Assembly: GCA_012934845.2 (NCBI GenBank)
Contig: WNNJ02002050.1
Span: 62,001 to 126,000 of the forward strand
DNA: 64,000 nt
Reading direction: 5' to 3'
Origin: Pomphorhynchus laevis
Taxonomy: Eukaryota > Acanthocephala > Palaeacanthocephala > Echinorhynchida > Pomphorhynchidae
This document shows positions 1 to 10,436 of the stretch, piece by piece; positions within the stretch are counted from its first letter, which is position 1, and every line of letters starts with the position of its first letter. A program made the position numbers and the translations under genes. The notes beneath the pieces are model-generated. The model searched no databases, was not told where the DNA came from, and worked only from the letters and a program-made list of their open reading frames with translations.

Positions 1-598
1 CGAACTCGAAAACAAATCCCGGCAGTATATATTTAATAAATTTCTTTATTAAATATATTTAAAAAAATATATAAGTAAATAAAATATAAATAAATATAAA
101 TATATAAATATATTTATATCACATTTATATTTAAAAGTTATTTCGACATAAATAAACAATATGTTTTCGGTAAGGTTAAACAGTTTAAAATTATTTGAAT
201 ATTTGCAATCGATTAGTGTATATTTAATAAATTTACTACAATCTATACAACTCCACAAATATTTTATTAATAAATTTATTTATTACTTTATTAATTAATT
301 TTATTAATTTATTATCATTACAGGTACACAACCATATTGTTTGACTTTTTATCTTTCCGAATTTCGATCAGCAAAGCGTATCTTTGCTAGCTTACTGTTT
401 ACAGAAAACAAGTTTATTATTAATAAAGAAGTTAATTACTTTATTTCCAATATATAATCCAATTTTTGGTATTTACTTATATAAATATAAATTTATATAA
501 TTTATATAAAAATATGAATTTTATTTTATATTTGGATATTTACTTAAAATTTGTATATCTGTTGATGTGATATAAAATGATACGCAAAATAAACTTAC
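1..598 (-). other. Intron of the CNNM gene, AT-rich, no exon recognised
   Basis: This stretch lies downstream of the CNNM donor site on the minus strand. It is very AT-rich with runs of AATATATTT-like sequence. No continuation of the CBS domain was found on the minus strand, so the next exon is probably outside the window. The short open frame at 49-258 has the composition of random AT-rich DNA and I do not regard it as a gene. Confidence 0.6.
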
Positions 599-1863
599 CT
601 TTCGTCGCTATATACAGGAATACGAGAATATCCACTGTCACAAATTTGAGCATATAACTTTTCATCAAACATTTCATCTGCGTCAACCATATACACGTCT
701 TTTAGCTTTTGCATATGTTTATCAGCTGTTTTGTCTCTAAGAGCGAGCACACCCGTTATAACATCCATTTCGTCAGGCTCCACATCACTAAGTTGTTCCC
801 TAATGAGAACGCGAATTTTTTCTCGAGTGTAGGCTGTTGGCCCTTGTTTTCCAAGCATAAAATCAAGACACTTACTAAACGGCCAACTCAAAGGTGAAGT
901 AATGAACATTATTGTCTTTGTAAAAAACGCCGTTTTGGCACCAATAGCCAAACCATAACGAGAACATATTGCCTGTGGTATTATTTCGCCAAAAATTACG
1001 ATAAAAACTGTAGCCAGTATCGTTGCATAAAGACCATGGAGTATACCATCAATAAGTATGGTCTGTGCACAGTTAACCAACGTGTTAGATATTAATATCG
1101 AACAGAGAAGAAAGTTTCCATGTTTCCTTATTGGATATATTATTGAGGCGTAATATTTTTCATTAACCGATCCGGCTTCCTGAAATATCTTCAGATCAGC
1201 AAGGTCTAATGACATTAGGCCAAGATTAAGTCCACTGAACAAGCCAGAAAGTATAAGACACACTATTATTGTACATATCGATGCCATTAACGGTAATTTG
1301 TAGTTAGAATAAAATTGAATGTTGAAGGTGACCGTTGATGTATTACCTTGATGAAACCATTCCTGGCTATCTCCGTCAAGTTTAACGCATACATAATAAG
1401 TGCCTTCTTTAATAAAGGTGTGGGTAACTTTAAATTTATTGAAAGTGCTATCATACTTCGTTGTATGACGCGTTGATAGGTTACCACACTTAATTGGATC
1501 ATCCGTAAAGGCTAGCTGAAAGGATTGTACTTTATTATACGGTGCTGTCAAATATATGTCTAGAGTAACACTGTTTGGAGATGGCTCTTTAACCATCCAA
1601 CCATGTGATTCCCATTTGATTGTTGTTGTCGTGCTTGAGGGATGTAGAAAAATTCCAGGAATTGTAATCGGTTGTTGGCCCGTTTTGTTTGTTGAAATCA
1701 ATTGCTGAGAGTTACCAAATTCCCAGGCAAAGTTTATGTTAGCACATATCAGTATTGCAAACAACCGAATTTGTCGATAATTACATAATAGGTGACATGA
1801 TAAACTTAATAGCATACAACTAATTTTATCAAAATTCAGTTGATCAAAAAGACGATTAGTCAA
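599..1863 (-). CDS. CNNM/ACDP-type metal transporter, first coding exon (partial gene)
   Basis: This exon encodes the N-terminal ~421 residues of a cyclin-M (CNNM) divalent-metal transporter, which acts in the plasma or basolateral membrane, mainly on Mg2+ balance. A hydrophobic leader lies at about residues 17-46. An extracellular domain of about 150 residues follows. The membrane DUF21 core spans about 190-375 and contains the segment GLFSGLNLGLMSLD and the family signature FGEIIPQAICSRYGL. The acidic helical turret and the start of the CBS pair follow (KDVYMVDADEMFDEKL, then SGYSRIPVYSDER). The exon ends at a good donor: AG|GTAAGTTT reads on the minus strand across 599-591, and the in-frame TAA next to it is intronic. 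Exon length 1265 leaves phase 2. The second CBS half and the cNMP-like domain must lie left of the window. I chose the Met at 1863 because it precedes the leader; Met17 is an alternative start. Confidence 0.9.
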
Positions 1864-2058
1864 GGACGTAGAGCAATTAATTTTATGACAACTTCAACAG
1901 AGGATACGTTTTGAAATTGAAATTCATAACACGTATATATTCTTTGTACATTGTTTTGTTTTTCTAGCATTCATGACAAAATTAGTCATCTCAATCAGAA
2001 ATAATAATTATCTTTACTATTGACATTAGGTTATTTGAAGATAACGTAAAATTTTTTT

Positions 2059-2168
2059 AAATAGTTGATACTGATCCATTATTGATAAATAATTATTAGA
2101 GCTGGATCAAAGAAAAGAGGAATCTTTTTGATACTCCGCTAACTTCTGTTAGCATCTTCAGAAAATTA
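2059..2168 (-). repeat. Hammerhead-like ~115-bp repeat (copy a), altered core
   Basis: One copy of the family with ATTGATAAATAATTATT, GAGCTGGATC and the 6-bp stem GCTAAC/GTTAGC. On the minus strand CTGAAGA is present but the GAAA box is changed, so this copy is unlikely to be active. It is followed by a short palindrome (AAGGGTTCTTAAACCCTT) near 2264-2281 and then LINE-B. Confidence 0.8.
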
Positions 2169-2269
2169 CATTACTAGATGTAATTTTGAACACTTTGATT
2201 TGCTACGTTGTGAACCAGCTATATATTTTGATTTTGTTGTAAATCATAATTATGTTCAAAATGAAGGGT

Positions 2270-2930
2270 TCTTAAACCCTTCATCCGTGACAAGGTCCAC
2301 TTGTCTAACTAAATTCTCCGTGGCATCCGCCGTATCCGCCCCTTATCGACTTCATTATTTTATGTCTCTTATATCATCGCTTCCCTTCCCTAAAATCGAT
2401 TACTGCCTTAGCCTTTTCGCCAATTCTCCAAAATCCATCATCTTACCCATACAACGCATCATCAACTCCGCCGTTCGAGTGCTCTTTCGTCTCAGTCGCT
2501 TCGACCACACATCAGCATTACTTGCCCAACTCTCCTAGCCCACAATCTACATCCGACATACAACTCCGCCTTCTTCTCGTAACTTTTCGTCTCATGGCTG
2601 TCGGATCCCCGTCGTTCATCAACTTCACTTTTTAAGACGACACTCGCCCTACCTCTCTCTATCACTGCGTTCTCGTAATTCCCTCTTACTCCACGTTCTC
2701 AATTACTCTAACATCTACGGTCTCCGATCCTTCCTCGTCGCCGCCCCACTCGCCTGGAATCAGCTCCATATCGACGTCCATCGCGCTCCCTCCTTTAATA
2801 CATTCAAATATCGCCTCCGTACCCACCTCCTCGACACATGATTCAGATTTGTTTTCTGTTGTTGTGGTCATGTAAGCGTGCGCCGGCACGCATTTGCCAT
2901 GTGAAAAAATAAATATCAAAATGCAACGTT
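2270..2930 (+). mobile_element. LINE-B, 5'-truncated 3' end (copy B1)
   Basis: A 3' fragment of a non-LTR element encoding the post-RT C-terminal region. The frame at 2200-2538 carries the segments FPKIDYCLSLFANSPKS and INSAVRVLFRLSRFDHTS. The next piece holds NSLLLHVLNYS and LRSFLVAAPLAWNQL, the ending known from many CR1/jockey-like LINEs. The element ends with a hairpin GCGTGCGCCGGCACGC followed by ATTTGCCA and an A-rich tail. It lies between hammerhead-like repeats a and b. Frames are interrupted, so it is dead. Confidence 0.8.
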
Positions 2931-2965
2931 CACAAATTAAAGTTAAAATAAGTAAAACTTTTTCT

Positions 2966-3485
2966 AAATAGTTGATACTGATCCATTATTGATAAATAAT
3001 TATTGGAGCTGGATCAAAGGAAATAAATTATTTTTTATATTTCGATAACTACTGTTAGCATCTTCAGAAAATTACAATGTATTGTAAAATGTACATGCTT
3101 ATATAAAACAATTCAAAACGATCGCCACCATTTGCTTTGGGCATGTGCTGCTGTTATTGAGCGATAAATATTTAAATTTATTAGATTTTTGTATATTCAA
3201 ATAAATTGTTTAAGTTCATTGATGATAATTACTCCAATTTAATATTTGAGATTTTAGCGATTTTGATGATACAATTTTTAATGAAATTCGCCCAAACTAT
3301 ATTTTATTTAGTTTTTATTCCAAATGTCAAAATTTAAATTGGTTTTAGTTTTGATTAAAATGCCATCATTTTAAATAGTTTATTATGATCCATTATTGAT
3401 AAATAATTATTGGAGCTGGATCAAAGAAAAGAAGAAATTATTTTTGATATTTCGCTAACTTCTGTTAGCATCTTCAGAAAATTAC
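2966..3485 (-). mobile_element. Retrozyme-like unit: body flanked by two hammerhead-like repeats
   Basis: Two ~110-bp repeats (2966-3075 and 3371-3485) stand in direct orientation around a ~295-bp body. The body begins ACATGCTTATATAAAACAAT, runs through CAAAACGATCGCCACC, and its right part (3160-3370) recurs in reverse complement at 47575-47815. Animal retrozymes and non-autonomous Penelope-like elements are known to have this layout: self-cleaving ribozymes in flanking repeats around a short non-coding body. No reading frame is present. The right-hand core (3446-3477) matches the family consensus; the left one is altered. That it moved with Penelope RT is inference. Confidence 0.6.
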
Positions 3486-3604
3486 TTTTTAAATAGTTGA
3501 TAATGATCCATTATTGATAAATAATTATTGGAGCTGGATCAAAGAAAAGAAGAAATTATTTTTGATATTTCGCTAACTTCTCTTAGCATCTTCAGAAAAT
3601 TACA
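3371..3604 (-). repeat. Tandem pair of hammerhead-like repeats (copies c and d)
   Basis: Two ~115-bp copies stand directly head to tail, the second starting at 3486. On the minus strand each has CTGAAGA, stem II and GAAATATC (cores 3446-3477 and 3564-3595). Copy c has the perfect stem GCTAAC/GTTAGC with an AGAA loop. Copy d has one mismatched stem pair. Direct tandem copies with no body between them are also seen at 14207-14440. Confidence 0.85.
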
Positions 3605-4129
3605 ATGTATTTTAAAATGTACATGCTTATAAAACAATTCAAAACGATCGAAAATAGAAAATGTGCAGTGAAATTAGCTTGTCGGAGCTTCAAAGCTCTA
3701 TCGAAAAAAACATATAATGGCCGCATTTTTAACGAAATTTCTCATGTTAAAGGTATTGTTCATCCTTCTAATTCTACATTTCAAGACATGCAGGTTAGTA
3801 ATTTTGATGTTGTTACTACTACAGACTCTAGGGAACTTCTCCCGGTACCCAAACTAAAAAACTTGACAATAATAAATACTATTAAACCGATGGAGAAGCA
3901 TTTTTTATTCAATGTTTTCCTGAGGAAGTTTGTGATAAACTACCCTGGAAGGGTAGTATTTAATACAGTCAGAACGTACCCTAACCAGTTGAAAGTCTCT
4001 TTTTCAACATCTGAACTCATGAAAGCATACGAGACTTTCTTTAATAATAATCTTTCACAACTGGGTACTATAGTATTCAAACCAGTACAAGCTACAGAGG
4101 CGCTTCAGCCCGCTCGGTTCCTCCAATAA
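3605..4129 (+). pseudogene. LINE-A ORF1 fragment (copy A1)
   Basis: The 174-codon frame starts inside the preceding repeat, so its first ~15 residues are not LINE. From about residue 70 it matches the other ORF1 copies in this window: LLPVPKLKNL, then FNVFLRKFVINYPGRVVFNTV and SELMKAYETFF. The same block recurs at 28143-28469, 44132-44518 and 51600-51787. The zinc-knuckle part present in copy A6 is missing here; an internal deletion joins ORF1 to the start of ORF2 near 4150-4290. ORF1 proteins of this class bind element RNA. Confidence 0.75.
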
Positions 4130-4511
4130 AGGTCAGAAAGCTTCTCAATATGAGTGCCTCAATAAAGGGATATGATAATATTGCCCAGAGGGCTCCGATC
4201 TCTGATGGGGCTAGAGGTGGGAAGGGTAATCTTTCCACACCTAGCTTTGTCTAGGTCGGCTGCTCCCTTCCAACTAATCTGCCACAATGGTGAGTAAGCC
4301 CGAGCCTTTTTCACTGAACATTCTTCAGTGGAATTCGGGGGTGCTTCTACCCTTAGGCTTCTATCTGGTAGAGACGCAGATTTTATAGTCCTTCAGGAGA
4401 CACGATCTATCCGTCTCCCCCCAGGGCATTACTCGATTTATTCCTAAGCACATTTATTCACACTATACTCCGTACATAACCCATCCTCACTCCTCTTCAT
4501 CTCAAGGACTC

Positions 4512-5234
4512 TTGACCTTAGTGAAATGCTCTTTAAGGTCTTCCCTCATTTTAAACTATTCTTGTCCAGCCCTGTCTTGCTTAGTAATTTTACTCGTTAA
4601 GAACGGTAAACGTCTCAGTCTAGCCAACGTCTACATTCGTACAGGAGAGATTCACAATAACCGTGACCTCCTGGATGGGATTATTGATGGCGGCTATGGC
4701 ATGGTACTAGGTGACTTCAACGATATAACTGGTCGTTGGAATAATGCAGCACTCCGCAGAGCCAGGAACGGTTATCTTATTCATAAGCCACCGTCCCCCA
4801 CCTTTCATGGCACATCAACGAATTCACTCCTCGACTTACGATTGCTTCACGAGAAGTGGTTGCTTAAACCCTTCTGCACGGAGCAATCGCGGCAACATCT
4901 GTCTACCTCTATTGATCTAATTCGTTCACGGATAGAGGAGGATTCACTGCTTCGTAGAAGATTCCACTTTGACCCGATCAGAGTGGCTTTCTTCAGGGCA
5001 GCCATCCAACGCTTCCCCCGAATTGGTAATGAGAGTTTTACCGAATTTAATTCCTATCTCTCTTCGCAAGCCTCCGCTTTTCTTTCGACAACCTATAAAG
5101 GTCGTATTTTCAGTCCCACTCCGACAAAACTCAAGGTCCTAGCTAAACTATTGTACCTACCTGGTCTCTCTTCTTCCACCAAACAGACCCCCTTTCGACT
5201 GAATACTGGCGTACCAGATTCTGGTTCCAGCTGA
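4512..5234 (+). pseudogene. LINE-A ORF2 endonuclease domain (copy A1)
   Basis: The frame encodes the C-terminal two-thirds of an AP-type endonuclease domain, which nicks target DNA to prime reverse transcription. Visible are SLANVYIRTGEIHNNRDLLD, the catalytic-type MVLGDFNDITGRW (D and N), and SSIDLIRSRIEEDSLLRRRF leading toward RT. The N-terminal catalytic Asn and Glu blocks lie upstream in another frame (about 4310-4420). It ends where the frame is broken before RT. Confidence 0.75.
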
Positions 5235-5543
5235 GTAGGGTAGGTCGAGTATCGCTCGTCTTAACCCTTGTCTGTCTTCCTTTTGGAAGATATTCAAGAA
5301 GGAGAAGTTTGTTTGTTGGAGGGATAGGGCTGCGGGTTGGATCGGTAGTATAGGCCTTGACAAAGTTCTGGAGGAGTCACTAACCCTACACAATTATGGA
5401 GCCACACAATCACCGCAACCAATCCCGCCTTGGGAGACTTCAGGAGTAAAGACTTATCTGTACCAGATATTTTCAATGCCTAGGGGCCTCTTCCGGGCAC
5501 CTCCAAATCCGTCGCTCCCCTTTCTTCTCGGGTCTGTCAGCTT

Positions 5544-6423
5544 TTGACAGCCGATCAAAGAAGGGAGGTGGCCGTCACAATGCTTTTAGCCACCCCATCC
5601 GATGTGGCCGGCATCAACATTAGTAGGCGTACATTTTTACCTAAAAAGAATCCGGTATCTTGTCCGAAAGACCTGCAGCCCATCTCCATTCAAAATTCCC
5701 TCGTCTCGATCTACGAAAAAGCGCTTGCGCGTAGAATCCGCGATCATTTGAGTTGGCGAAAATTAATCCCACCTGGTTTCCATGGGTTCGTCAAAGGTCG
5801 CTCGGTCCATTCAGCAGTTGGTGAAGTGCATCAGTTCTGTCAGGAGAATAGCTATCAACTCGCTGTGGCTGTTTTCCTTGACTTTTCGGCTGCATTTGAC
5901 TGCATCTTCATACCTTTTGTTATCTCTTCTCTCAGGTCTCTCGGGTTGCCTGCGAGAATTGTTAACAGGGTGGAGATACTGCTGTACACCAAGCGATTTT
6001 ATTATGAAGACGACCCTAATGGGCGTCAGTTCTACCCTATTACGGGTCTGCCTCAAGGTTCCCCTCTCTCCTATCTTGTATCTTGCTGCCTTCATAAATC
6101 TATTCAAAATATTTAAACGCGATCAACGTCTAGTGGTGTACGCTGATGACACCACAGCCCTGTTCTCTGGACGCAGGTGTAAGGACGTAGTCTCTGCCAT
6201 CAGCCGATTCTTTTTAAGATTAAAAGACCAGTTACCCAGGTCCAATCTTGTTTTGAATTCAGCCAAATCGCAGGTGGTTGTCTTCCATGGCTCCCCTGCG
6301 ACAAAACAAAAGCTTAAGAGATTATCACTCTCTGCACTCTCCTCCATATTTGCCTCCCTGGGGTTCACCGTTTCGGTGAACTGGTCGGCGAAAGCTGACC
6401 TGGATAGACTAAAAATATCCTGA
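5544..6423 (+). pseudogene. LINE-A reverse transcriptase (copy A1), two frames
   Basis: The first frame (5544-6116) carries RT fingers and palm: PKDLQPISIQNSLVSIYEKA (motif 2a), GFHGFVKGRSVHSAVGEV, VAVFLDFSAAFD (motif A) and FYPITGLPQGSPLS (motif B). The second frame (to 6423) carries VVYADDTTALFSGRR, the YADD catalytic box, and LNSAKSQVVVFHG. A frame break separates motif B from the YADD box. Intact relatives read GVPQGSPLSPILYLAA straight through, for example near 54480-54530. Confidence 0.8.
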
Positions 6424-6814
6424 AGAGAGCTAGTTGGGCTCGGAAACGGGCCCAGCATCTGTCGTGGAATGGAAAAACTCAGGTGCGCCTCTGGGGCACC
6501 TGGGTTTTAAATAAGAGATGTATGACCCAACATCGTCCGCGCCGATTGGATTCTTCGGGGGGGGGTGAAAGACCCCGGGTGGTTCAATCGGAAAGCGGCG
6601 TGCTGGATTGGTTCGGGGGCTCAGATCCCCATGTATTTGAGGCCATGAAAGTTAGTAATGTCTGGTAAGAGGAAGAAGCTAAGATTAATTACTATGTCTG
6701 ACGATTCTCCGTGTGTACTTTTCATTTATTTATTTACTTTGACTTATTGACGGCTTGTTTATTTATTTAAGAAAATCTTTATTATTATGATTGTAAAGCT
6801 AATGGGCCAATCCC

Positions 6815-8075
6815 GCCTTCAGCATGCTTATATAAACAAGTACATGCTTATATAAACAAGTTCAAAACGATCGCCACCATTTGCTTTTGGCATGTGCTGC
6901 TGTTATTAGCGATAACCAGCTGCTTTCTTTAATTTTTCTGCGTGGTTTGAATTTTTTACACAATTTCGGTGATCGTTTTGAACTTTTTAAAATGCATTGT
7001 AAGTAAGTAAGTAAGGGTTTTATTAATAACTATATAACTGATAAAAACTTAAGAAACAAAAACATGCAAAAGACAACTTAAAATAGAAACTGTTCACGAC
7101 GTGTATTTTGAAATCTTCAACTTATATTCACGGCCTCAGGTCCAGAGGGATCTGAGCCCCTCGGCCGCACCAGCGCGCCGCCCTCTGACTGAACCATTCG
7201 GGGTCTCTCACACACCTAAGAGTCCAGTCAAGGCGGACTATAGTTGGTAATCTCGAGATGAGGAGCTTGAGAAACCTTAGTCTTTGTTCTGGGGGACGTC
7301 CTCGTGAGAAGAAGACTAATCCCGAGATAGCCCAAGTACCCCAGAGGCGCACTTGGGTTATCCCATTCAATGACAGATGCTATGCCCGTTTCAGAGCCCA
7401 CCTAGCTTTCTTCAGGATACATTTGAATCTATCCAGATCGGCTTTCGCCGACCAGTTCACCGTAACGGTGAACCCCAGATATTTTACTCGACTCGTGAAG
7501 ATGGGGAGTGGTTGATGCTGCAAAATGAAGGAGAGTGTAGAGAGTGCTAGTCTCTTAAGTTTCTTTTTGGTGACAGGAACGCCATTAAAGACAACCACCT
7601 GTGATTTAGAGGAGTTTAAAATAAGATTGGATGGGGCAACTGATCTTTTAATCTTAAAAAGAAACGGCTGATGTCCGAAGCGACATCTTTGCACCTGCGT
7701 CCAGAGAACAAGGCTGTGGTATCATCAGCATATACCACTAGATGTTGAACACGTTTAAAATTCTTGAATAATACAATGGATGCAGCAAGATATAAGATAG
7801 GAGAAAGTGGGGATCCTTGAGGTACACCTGTAATAGGGTAGAACTGACGCGCATCAGGGTCGTCTTCATAGTAGAACCGCTTGGTGTACAACAATATCTC
7901 CACCCTGTTAACAATTCTCGCAGGCAACCCGAGGGACCTGAGAGAGGAGATAACGAAGGGAATGGAGATCCTAAAAAAGCATTGTAATTTTATGAAAATG
8001 CTAACAGAAGTTAGCGAAATATCAAAAATAATTTATTCTTTCTTTTGATCCAGCTCCAATAATTATTATAACGTA
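6815..8075 (-). mobile_element. Retrozyme-like repeat copy split by a LINE-A insertion
   Basis: The left part (6815-7002) carries the body sequence (ACATGCTTATATAAACAAG, CAAAACGATCGCCACC) and then, in reverse orientation, GGTGATCGTTTTGAAC. The right part (7979-8072) carries the terminal repeat with a hammerhead-like core read on the plus strand, its CTGAAGA box altered. LINE-A copy A2 sits between them, flanked by the 9-bp duplication GCATTGTAA. Confidence 0.6.
7003..7978 (-). mobile_element. LINE-A copy A2, 5'-truncated, with target-site duplication
   Basis: A 3' fragment on the minus strand. RT from motif A/B onward: FYPITGVPQGSPLSPILYLA and VVYADDTTALFSGRRC (frame 7616-7927), then VTVNWSAKADLDRFK and LWGTWAISGLVFFSRGRPP (frames 7380-7694 and 7128-7370). 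The 3' UTR is ~120 bp and ends in a (CTTA)n tail (minus strand; GTAAGTAAGTAAG at 7000-7013 on plus). The 9-bp repeat GCATTGTAA at 6994-7002 and 7979-7987 flanks the element, as expected for a LINE insertion made by target-primed reverse transcription. RT frame breaks are few, so this copy looks fairly young. Confidence 0.85.
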
Positions 8076-8429
8076 AAATGCTATAAGATAGTGAATACTT
8101 TGCAAACAGCATCCATCTATAGGCTATCTTAACTAGATTTAATTATAATAGCCACTGCAACCTCTGGAATTGTCTAGCAATGTACAACTGTGTATAATGA
8201 ACGAGTAAGCAAACGTAGAATGGAAAGATACCAGATGAGTCGTGTAGATATTATTAAGGTTATCGGACATTTCCTTCAAATAAAATTTGAAATTATTTTT
8301 AATATTTCGACACTAAGCAGGTACATTTTCAAATATTACAACTTTTTGATTGACACTTTCTTGATTCCAAACATCTAATAATAATTATCGAATGATAGGC
8401 TAAGTTGTATAATAGACAGTTATTGTAGT

Positions 8430-9870
8430 GTAAAATACTATAATCGTACAATAAATGTAAATAATAACAATAGAAAATATACATTAACCATAAACTTCAT
8501 TAATAAATGTATAGATAACATAAATATAGCCGGACTTTTAAATAATTCTAAAAGTAAAGAAATAATAAGATCAGATTTAAGTAAATATATTCCTAAAATA
8601 AGGTATAAACTCCTACCACCATTAGGACGAAAAATTTGTAATTATAATAAAGAATTAAAATCAATATGTAACGATAATATTAGAAACATAATGGAAACAG
8701 AATGCAATTGTAAAAGTCTTAGTTTTGATAAAATAAATGAACATATATGTACCCATAATCTAGAATTAATTGAAAATTGTGAATTAAGAAAGCTGCTATC
8801 AAAAGGGTATAAATATAGATTAAATAATAACAACGACAAAAATAAAATTTACAATTCGTTATATAATAACTTAAATGATTACTTTAGTAAGCTGATGAAT
8901 ATATCTAAGATAAAAATTTGGAAAGATTATATATTTGATAAAATTAAAAATAAAATAAAAATAACAAACAATTATAAAAGGAAAGATAAAATTAATAAAG
9001 ATATGTATAAATAACTTACTAAATTAAAGGATAACTATATAATAATAACTATTGATAAAGCTAGTAATAACTTTGTCTTCATATGCAAAAAGCTTTATTA
9101 TGATATACTAATAAAAGAGGTAAATTCTAATGATTTAAATGTAAATCCAACATATGAACGTAGTGAGTTGAGTTTAGAAACAATTATTACAAGTCACTGT
9201 TCTATAATGGATAAAAAGAGTATAAAGGTGGAAACAGATAATAAAACTATACCTATTTTATATTGGAATCCAAAATTACATAAAAATCCAATAAAACCTA
9301 GGTTCATATGTAGTGCGTTTAAATGTACATTAAAACCACTTTCTGTCTATATGAATAAAATACTTAAAGTAATTAAAGCACATTTTAAAAAATATTGCAA
9401 GGTAATCGAAATTAATACTGGTATAAAACACTATATCAGTATTCTACAAAAGAATTTTTAGAACAGACAAAAGGAATAAATTTTCAAAATATTAATACAT
9501 ACGATTTTAGTACGCTTTATACAAATCTAGATTTAGTAGATATTAAAGAAGCGTTAGTAAAATTAATTAATCTTATATTCGGAAAAAGATATACATATAT
9601 ATTTTATAATAACTATAGCGCATATCTAACAAAAATTAAACCATCAAGTAAATATAAATATATGGATAAAATTGAATTAATAGAATCCTTAAATATTTTG
9701 ATATATCAAAATTATTTAAAAGTAGGGGCATTTAAATTCAGAGAAATAAAGGTTACAATGGGAGTTAAGGATTCTGGGCTTTTAGGATTTATTGCACACT
9801 TGTTTACAATGGATTATTTCTCCAAAAATACAAAGATTATTTCTCCTGACAATACTTTGCCGTAATGGTC
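8430..9870 (+). mobile_element. Penelope-like element RT remnant (copy P1)
   Basis: The frames at 8691-9014, 9168-9461 and 9662-9865 encode pieces of a Penelope-like RT. Visible are YWNPKLHKNPIKPRFICSAF (the P-K-x-H-K / R-P-x motif typical of these elements), INTYDFSTLYTNLDL (motif A) and the region around LNILIYQNYLK. The GIY-YIG endonuclease domain is not recognised. The element is broken in several places and is a fossil. A related copy is at 49500-50620. Confidence 0.7.
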
Positions 9871-9984
9871 TCGCCTGCATTCAAAAAGCTGTTAAATGAA
9901 ACAGCAAAACTTATTTGAAAATACAATCAAGATTAAAAACTCCACAATACATATGCAATGCATATAATGGTTTCATATAATTTA

Positions 9985-10436
9985 TGCAGTAATGCTGATA
10001 TTGAACGAATACTACAATATGCTTTATACAACATTCAATTCATAAGATCAACCCGTTATATTTTTGTTAATATCCTTGTTTACAATGGATTATTTGGAGG
10101 CTATAAGTAGACGTCATCGGAAGCTAATATGGCTTTGTCATATCATGAAAATCCAGTATAGAAATGTATGTACTGTTCTCGATAAGTGCAAATCTAATAT
10201 CTGGAACGAGCAAACAAGATTAAAAACCGTTCATTGTCAGTGTGATGCAAACTTAAGAGGATTTTTGCAGGTAGCTTATATTCTAGTAAAAACATACGCG
10301 ATTATAGTCAAATTATAATGGAACTACTCCACAAAATCAGCATTGCAACAGCCAGATACATATTGCATTCAATTCAGATCGACAAGGTCGAGAATTAAAC
10401 TTAATGATTTTATATCAAAATGGAGTTATTAAGGAA
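9985..10436. other. Unassigned DNA between Penelope remnant and RLE LINE
   Basis: No gene recognised. The short string CTTGTTTACAATGGATTATTT occurs here (10076 onward) and also near 9808, inside the Penelope-like remnant. The 84-codon frame at 10064-10318 matches no family I know. Confidence 0.4.

Larger units (their letters stand above)
3655..6798 (+). mobile_element. LINE-A copy A1, ORF1 fragment plus decayed EN-RT
   Basis: A jockey/R1-like non-LTR retrotransposon. ORF1 remnant 3605-4129. The apurinic endonuclease domain starts near 4300 (FSLNILQWNSG-type start) and continues in the frame 4512-5234, which holds VLGDFNDITGRW and SLLDLRLLHEKW. RT lies in the frames 5544-6116 and 5782-6423: DFSAAFD, the GLPQGSPLS box and VYADDTTALF. 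The C-terminal part reaches 6660 and is followed by an AT-rich 3' UTR with a T/A-rich tail. Several frame breaks make it inactive. Confidence 0.85.

Noticed and set aside
49-258. 69-codon frame on the minus strand
   Set aside because: Phe/Tyr/Ile/Lys-rich, as expected from random AT-rich intron DNA.
5811-6458. Antisense frames over LINE RT (for example 5811-6107, 6123-6458)
   Set aside because: Shadows of the RT coding strand.
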